Below are positions 24,001-33,273 of a stretch of 33,273 bases of DNA, piece by piece. The stretch lies in assembly GCA_027604005.1 (NCBI GenBank), contig JADGJT010000266.1, positions 1 to 33,273 of the forward strand, given 5' to 3'. The notes beneath the pieces were generated by a model. That model saw only the letters and a list, made by a program, of their open reading frames with translations. It made no database searches and was not told the origin of the DNA. The translations under genes were made by a program, and so were the position numbers. The stretch comes from Dinochytrium kinnereticum (taxonomy: Eukaryota > Chytridiomycota > Chytridiomycetes > Chytridiales > Chytridiaceae). How positions within the stretch are numbered: position 1 is the stretch's first letter; the number at the start of each line of letters is the position of its first letter.

Positions 24001-26274
24001 CCAATATCACGTCACAGACGGTCTCCGCAACTCAAGGGTGGCCACTATCCAAATATATCGAAAATGCTGGCCTGGCACATACCTTGATCAAGCTCAACGA
24101 AAGTGTCTTCCATGCAGCCCAGGATTCTATTCAACCGGCTATTCATACTCTTCAGTCTGTCTCCCATGTCCACCCGGAACCTCTCAACCTTTAAGCGGGT
24201 CTGCTTCTTGCATACCATGCCAGCAGGCCATTTTTCTCTCAATTGCCAGCGCGTCTAATTCTACCACAGGAACAAATGTGACAGCAGCACTCCCATCTAC
24301 AGTCGTTGGTATCGAAGATGTTGCGTCATTCGGGACATTTCAAGACGCCACCGGACAGCCGACCTGTAAAGCCTGCCCATCCCTCACATACGCTCTCCGA
24401 TCCAACGCCTTAATATGTGATGGTCAAGCCTTTGTGCCGCGATACGTTAGTCTTTCGGGTTCATCGGATTCATACCCGTCTGTCTCAGGAATGTCGATAC
24501 CATCGTCAAATCTGTTGGAGTCTCTTAGAAGCGTATTGGATCCGTCGAACCGAACCAGCGAGGTTTCTTCAGCCCTAGAGAAAGCCAGGATTATCAACGC
24601 TCCGAGGGCTGTTGTCGCTACGGGGTCTGTCATTGCAGGTGTTACGCTAATGGGGCTTATTGGAACATTTTTGTTTATCAATGACCCTGTTATTAAGTCT
24701 TCTAGCCCTATTGCTTTAACTATTACGGCGTTTGGGATCATCATGGGGTCTTTGTCGGTTATTACATATTCTGTAGAGCCTACGAAAGCGTCTTGTATTG
24801 CAGAGATTTGGATGATGCCCGTCTCTTTCTCCGTTGTCATTGGGATGTTGATTTCAAAGACTTTCCGTATTTTGCGGATATTCAATAAGTACATGTCATT
24901 GTTTTTTTTTTTTTGTCTTCCTAAGAATTACAAGTGAACAATGAATTAACTGATTATCTTATTACTCCTAAGCCCACGCGCCCACAAGATTCGTATGACC
25001 AACTTTGATCTATTTGTGTACATGCTTGTAGCCGCCAGCGGAAACGTTATTATCCTCATTATTTGGTCCATTTATGATCCTCCTCAACCAGTTGTAGTGT
25101 CACGAGGAAGCTCCGACGGTCTAAACTTCATCTACTGTCGTTCTAAAAGTGCTGCCGTTCAAGCTGGGTTCTCGGTACGAGAGTATTCACGCATTTTCAA
25201 AGAAAGTTAACGTGATGATCAGGCTATCCTTTACTTATACAACGCAGCCATCCTCGCGATTCTGGCGTCATTGGCATTCATGACGCGGAGTGTTAACGCT
25301 TTGTTTTCTGAATCAAAATTTATTGGTTACTTGTAAGTTATGCACATTAGAGCTTTCATTCTCCTAACTAAGCTATTCTTCGATCTCTTTAGCGTGGCAG
25401 CCACCGTCTTTTCCGTATCTCTCTTCATACCTATCCTTTACTTCCTCACCAATGATATATCCGGAATTTACGTCATCAAGTCTGTCACCATTCTCGTCAT
25501 CACAGCCACCGCGTCGATCACTTTAATTGGCATCAAGTTCTTGTCGATTTTCCGAAATCGACAGAAGCAGGCATCCGGCGTCCCGATTCAAAATTCTAAG
25601 AGTGCGATGTTGTCGCCTATGGGAGGAATGCACGCTGATAAGAATGGCAAAGCACCAATTAATTCGTTGCATTTGCAGCTGCTTAAGAATTTCCAGTCTA
25701 CCATGGTGGCGAACTGCGTTTACCCTTCTAAAAAATTGGGCGTTGTGTTTTGGAATGCTAAGGTGGCTGTTTTGCAGCCTGAGCTGAAGATTCTTTTTGT
25801 TTTCAGCCCGGATGCGCCACCCCCTGCTAAGGTAAGCGTTAAGGTAGCCTTTTGCACTTATTTCACAGATTGGACTCTAAACGGCCGCGTGAATTGTTTT
25901 CTTTACAGGGTGCCCCTCCAATGCCTGAAAACATTACGTTCCCTCTCACAAAGTTCACAGTAGCGAGTCAAGAAAGCCCAGGCGGTGCAAGCACGGCAAG
26001 TATAGCTGCAAGTGTCAGTCACGGCAGCAAGTCTTCGTTACCGGATAATATCTCTGCAACTAGCAGCCCTTCCTCCCCTATTCTCATTATAACCAACACG
26101 GAAAGTGGCCACTCTGTCACTTTGCAGTTTGAGACCTCAGCGATTAAGAAGGATTGGCAAAATATGTTGAATCAGATAAGCGAGGGGACGTTTTCGAGGT
26201 TCCAGAATGCTGCAAGTCGGAGTGGGAATATGATTGCGGCATCAAAGATTGATTTGCAACATCATGGGGCTTGA
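21043..26274 (+). CDS. LamG-ectodomain class C-like 7TM receptor with PH-like tail
   Basis: Predicted 1436-aa protein. Exons: 21043-21100, 21163-21271, 21339-21536, 21621-21726, 21832-21963, 22060-22862, 22927-23040, 23106-23317, 23427-24888, 24973-25174, 25223-25332, 25393-25831, 25909-26274; all phases agree. A signal peptide (1-20) is followed by a LamG/jelly-roll domain (about 55-235; YLNGIPTTN, GEISEFRFWRKPLTRSEI), an Ig/cadherin-like segment (about 250-460), a second LamG-like domain (about 470-610; WNHVAVVS, MYFNGVAV, MDEFRIWSIARTPEQL), another Ig-like segment (DSFQYHVTDGL), a Cys-rich ephrin-receptor-type stalk (about 791-910; CWPGTYL, CSPGFYS, CPPGTS), and seven hydrophobic helices (about 970-1225) with a class C-like KTFRILRIFNN after TM3. 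The cytoplasmic tail ends in a PH-like region (LQFETSAIKKDWQNML). The role is likely surface sensing of a glycan or protein ligand with G-protein signalling. No Venus-flytrap ligand domain is present. Confidence 0.85.
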
Positions 26275-27549
26275 GGAGGAGGAGGGTGTTTTTGGGACCC
26301 TTGCAATATGCTTTTATCTTTGTCTTCACCAACTGGTTATTCTTTCACTTTTTCATGCTGGTAGCTGCCACAAGCGAACACCTACGTCAGTAGGTTTGGG
26401 ATAACAAAAGTAGGCGCTCATACGAAGCACGCCCTTTCTTCCTCGGTTTTTCAAAATTGCATGGGTTTTATCTGTCTTTTAGACAATCATTAAAGCATTA
26501 AACTGTTTCATATGCCCGGATATGAAGACCAAGGCATTTCCCCACACTGAAGAACCCAAGAAAGCAAAAGGCAAGCAAAAGGAGATGATAAATCAGAAAG
26601 AAAAGAAAGAAAAAGGGAAAGAGCAGCCACTGGCTATTTTATGCGAGGGATATTTCTTCGAACTCCTGACGTAAATACACTAACCCATGAGTAAATTGAA
26701 TTATTTTTGGGGTGCCTAAGCGGTAGAGGTCGAGTACAGGAAGCCAAAAAAAAAAGTATGTGACGTTTAAAACTTAGTTCAAGAACACTCCACCTTTGCG
26801 TAAATCTATACCTCACCTTTTTGCATCGTCCCAACAAGGATTCCGAAGAGGTAAGGGACTAAAGATGATTGTCGAGTGGACTGAACAGGAGACGGTGTGG
26901 ATGCTTTAGATTGTTACTAGATCAGAGGTTGGCTGAGATAAGATACTATATTTTCACGTTATCCTTGCATTCTATAGAGGTGATTACAACTCTTTGGGCC
27001 ACAGCTGACGGCGACAGTGTGATAATCCCCAAAACATGGGTTTTCCTATCCTTGAACGTCTTCAAATATTCTCTTTTCAGCGCATTTGAACCCTCCGCCG
27101 CCTTCGGCTCACCACCTCATACTCAAGGACACCACCAAAGAACACTTGAAACCCGCAATTAGGTAGCTTGGGCTATTACAGCTCTGTTTTAGGGAAAGCG
27201 TTCAGCCTCAATTTAGAACTATCCTCCTTAAAGGAGTGACATAACATGTCATGCTTTCTTGGAGCATAGCTATCAGAAACAAATGCAGAAAGGGTTGCTT
27301 TGGTTGAAGACGCTGAGTCTATGCTAGGCAACGCTTCTGAGCAAACAATCCCTGACCCTGTTAGCCGTTTTCACCTGAGGAATTATGAGCGTCGCGCGTC
27401 AATTGGGTGTCAGGAGCAAGAGGGTGTCATCCGTCGCGCACCTTGCAAGGGACGACGCTTTCCCTCCAAAATCTGAAAATTCCAGAGCTGAAATCACAAT
27501 CCCATTCACCACACTCACCTCGGCAGCCAACCATCCTCACCGAGCGAGC
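26275..27549. other. Spacer between receptor and cullin genes
   Basis: About 1.3 kb without a supportable gene. It holds the receptor 3' UTR and the cullin promoter and leader. The cullin frame stays open 165 bp upstream of 27550, but the extra residues are unlike any cullin N-terminus. Confidence 0.55.
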
Positions 27550-30935
<3,386 letters not shown>

Positions 30936-30940
<5 letters not shown>

Positions 30941-30973
30941 TTTCATCTTCTTATCATGATTTCATCTTCTTAT
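30936..30973 (+). repeat. Perfect 19-bp tandem duplication at cullin stop
   Basis: CATGATTTCATCTTCTTAT occurs twice back to back (30936-30954 and 30955-30973). The cullin TGA lies inside the first copy, so the duplication falls in the 3' UTR and does not alter the protein. Confidence 0.9.
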
Positions 30974-31897
30974 TAAGGAGACTTTGTTTCATGTTTCCTC
31001 TGTTTGTTTCATTCTTTTCTATTATTTTGCGATGAAGATAGGGAGGAGAAGGTGGATTTACGAGGATTGATCGATGTGTGGACGGGCGTTTTTTTTGATG
31101 GCATACTATATTCTACTTTTTCTTTGATGAGGAGAGTTTTTGTACACTTTTATGCCCATCTGTCTTCCCTCATCCTTCAAACTTATCCGTAGGTTTGGAT
31201 GCTATTCTGATAAATTACAACCATCCTTTTTACTCACTTTTTTCATATAACCTCTCCTTATTCCTAACCTTGCTACTTCTTCACCTACCATTTAGTTAGC
31301 TTGAAGCGAGTTGATCACCTTTTACAAAGTCAGTTTGTTGCGCCATCCTGCTGATCACTTGCGTCCAGGTGTCCTCAGTTTTCCGTAAATATTCACACAG
31401 ATGGCCGCTGGGATTCGCCAACATGCTACAATGAAGATTTGATTGAATGCAAACGTCTACAGGTTGATTATCCGATGATGGTAACGAGCTGAGGCGATAC
31501 ACGTTCCAGTCCACTCTCTTCTCTCAGCCTTCTAAGGGATGGCTACTCGCTGCAGTGCAAGGGAATTTGTCCATTCAAGTCTGCCCTTTTTTCTGGGCTG
31601 TGGATGTATTTCCGCTGTTCGGATGTGGGGGTCAACTTGGATACCCGTTGAGGTCGGAATAATCGCGATTGCAATACATCAAGGAACGCACGGCGGGTTG
31701 CAATGCACGACGACGGGGGGTTGGTTCATTACACTCTGCCTTTTCCTTTTGATACCAGGTGTGGTTGCAACGCCAATCATCTGCATTCCGTTTCCGTTCC
31801 AAACAAATCCGTTCGAAATCATTCGTCAGCAGCGACACTCATAAAAAAAACAACCATTTCATGATGAGATCGTCAGGAAAAAGACATATGCAAGCTA
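30941..31897. other. Spacer between cullin and peroxiredoxin-like genes
   Basis: No supportable gene. The first part is the cullin 3' UTR. A 101-codon plus frame at 31539-31844 is hydrophobic and lacks family features, and an overlapping minus frame is equally uninformative. Confidence 0.55.
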
Positions 31898-32461
31898 ATG
31901 GCACCCAAATACGCCGTCGGGGATAAGATCCCATTCACCGAGTTAACCTCTGTCAATGGCGACATCATCAAGTTCACAGGATCCACAGGTCTCATCCACC
32001 TCCAACTTCGACGATTCTCAGGATGCCCCGTCTGCAGCTTCCATCTTCGCTCAATGTCACGGATCCTTCCAACCCTCGAAACCAACCAAACCCAAGAGAT
32101 CATCGTCTTTCACTCCTCAAGAGAAATCATACTTGAGAATCAGGTCTCGGTGGACTGGACGCGAGGATTCACATTCGTCGCGGACCCAAAACGAGACTTG
32201 TACAAGGCATTAGGCGCAGAGTTTAGCGGGGGATTGTATCTGTTTAGATTGAGGTGGAGCACGCTTTGGGTTGCAATGAAGGGGATTAGGGAGTTTCTTG
32301 GAAGGAAGAGGTGGGGCGCTGAGGAGGGTGTCACGCAGAGGCCAATGGATTTGTTGGTGGATGCTTCCACGGGGTTGATTTTGGATTTGAAGTATGGGGT
32401 CGACCCAAACGATCAGTGGTCTGCGGAAGAAGTTTTGGGAAAAGTCGAAAAACATAAATAA
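31898..32461 (+). CDS. Peroxiredoxin-like (AhpC/TSA) protein, intronless
   Basis: Predicted 187-aa single-exon protein with a thioredoxin-like fold. It opens MAPKYAVGDKIPFTEL, typical of AhpC/TSA proteins. The block HLQLRRFSGCPVCSFHLRS carries a CxxC (Cys43, Cys46), followed by IIVFHSS and VADPKRDLYKALGAEF, and the C-terminal LLVDASTGLILDLKYG and DQWSAEEVL. This order matches the PRX-like2 type of AhpC/TSA proteins, best known in bacteria. Those proteins are thought to act in thiol redox or peroxide defence, but the exact reaction is not established. There is no signal peptide, so a cytosolic location is likely. The lack of introns, next to genes with up to 12, and the bacterial-type sequence raise the possibility of horizontal transfer, though small intronless genes also occur natively in fungi. 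Confidence 0.88.
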   Translation: MAPKYAVGDKIPFTELTSVNGDIIKFTGSTGLIHLQLRRFSGCPVCSFHLRSMSRILPTLETNQTQEIIVFHSSREIILENQVSVDWTRGFTFVADPKRDLYKALGAEFSGGLYLFRLRWSTLWVAMKGIREFLGRKRWGAEEGVTQRPMDLLVDASTGLILDLKYGVDPNDQWSAEEVLGKVEKHK

Positions 32462-33273
32462 CAAGCCCTTCAAGATACACCTAAGCCTCTTTTTTTTCTT
32501 TTTTCTTTTTCTTGTTTCGACGCGAGAAACCCCCCCTCATGGACACGAATGAACGTGGACACATGTCTAAGTGTTTATCTCGGTCAACCTAAAATCTTTT
32601 CATCACCTTGGAGGAAAGGTGACTGTGTGGGAAACCAACTCGACTATACAATAAAGACCATCTTTTTCAAGAGGCTGACGCATCTATTCAACGCCTCTTG
32701 TGAGGTTTTCAAAAAACTCCACAAAAAGGCACAAGTGCGTCAATCTTAGAGTCCACTTGCCCATATTTGTTTTTGTTTGCTCCCATTCTATTCATTTTCC
32801 TTCTCAGGGTTCTCCTATATTTAAATGAGAGAGGCTCTTTTGTGGCATCTACTAGGCCCTTCTTCAATTTTGTGAAGTTCTCTCTCAAGGCCAACTCTGA
32901 TTAGCCTTGTCAAGGGAGACCCACGAGTGCAAGTGTCATCTCCAGGACTGTGAAGATACCTTGAGATTTAGGGGAGTTACTGCGATTTCAAGCAAGGATT
33001 TTGGTGCCTTATTCGTGCCGTTCTGCTATTACAGTTCTGAGTAGTTGTATCATAACAAAGGAATAAAAAATAATAATGTACTTAGGCTGGGGATCACACA
33101 TACCTAAGGGTTAGGGTTAAGGTTAGGGCTAAGGCTAAAGGTAGGGTTAAAGATAAGGTTAAAGTAGGGTTAAGGTTAAGGTTAGAGCTACAAGGACCTC
33201 CCCTCCCGGTTATGGTGATGGTTTTGTGTTACTGACTTAATAAAAGTTGTTCGAAATAGTAAATAAATATGAG
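32462..33273. other. Right-end spacer
   Basis: No supportable gene. It begins with the 3' UTR of the peroxiredoxin-like gene (T/C-rich stretch at about 32488-32515) and ends in the telomere-like tract. Open frames here are short and featureless. Confidence 0.6.
33104..33189 (+). repeat. Degenerate TTAGGG-like tract
   Basis: About 85 bp of head-to-tail variants of the 6-7 bp unit: TTAGGG, TTAAGG, CTAAGG, CTAAAGG and GTTAAAG. The unit TTAGGG is the telomere repeat of most fungi. The copies are diverged and followed by ordinary sequence, so this is an interstitial or decayed telomeric tract, not a live chromosome end. Confidence 0.75.

Noticed and set aside
31539..31844. 101-codon hydrophobic plus frame
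   Set aside because: No recognisable motif, no splice partners and an overlapping minus frame of similar quality.

Overview
The window looks like nuclear DNA from an intron-rich, early-diverging fungus, most likely a zoosporic chytrid-type fungus (inference). The reasons are about 40 short GT-AG introns in eight genes, fungal protein families (S8 proteinase K-like protease, PLAC8, full-length ABCC transporter, cullin-1), a class C GPCR with a LamG-type ectodomain, and a degenerate TTAGGG-like tract near the right end. No tRNA, rRNA, CRISPR or clear intact transposon was seen.

Layout, left to right. 1-2825: gene-free, T/G-rich DNA with nested direct duplications and TTC/GTT microsatellites. 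2826-3860 (-): small PLAC8 Cys-rich protein, five exons including apparent 9-nt and 2-nt microexons. 4707-6002 (-): AT-hook protein with three hooks. 6003-8131: long non-coding spacer. 8132-10614 (+): type II membrane protein of the GT61 glycosyltransferase family. 10886-16912 (+): 12-exon ABCC/MRP transporter of about 1626 aa. 17937-19323 (+): secreted subtilisin with a TATA promoter and strong codon bias. 19324-21042: AT-rich spacer. 21043-26274 (+): 13-exon, about 1436-aa receptor with signal peptide, two LamG-like domains, Ig/cadherin-like segments, a Cys-rich stalk, class C 7TM and a PH-like tail. 27550-30940 (+): 11-exon cullin-1. 31898-32461 (+): single-exon peroxiredoxin-like protein of a mainly bacterial type. 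32462-33273: spacer ending in the telomere-like tract.

The genes are not an operon or an obvious cluster. Several deal with the cell surface and outside world (protease, glycosyltransferase, ABC exporter, PLAC8, receptor), while cullin-1 and the AT-hook protein are housekeeping or nuclear. The most unusual item is the receptor. Exon models were built by hand from splice signals, reading-frame phase and family conservation; each multi-exon CDS closes in frame.
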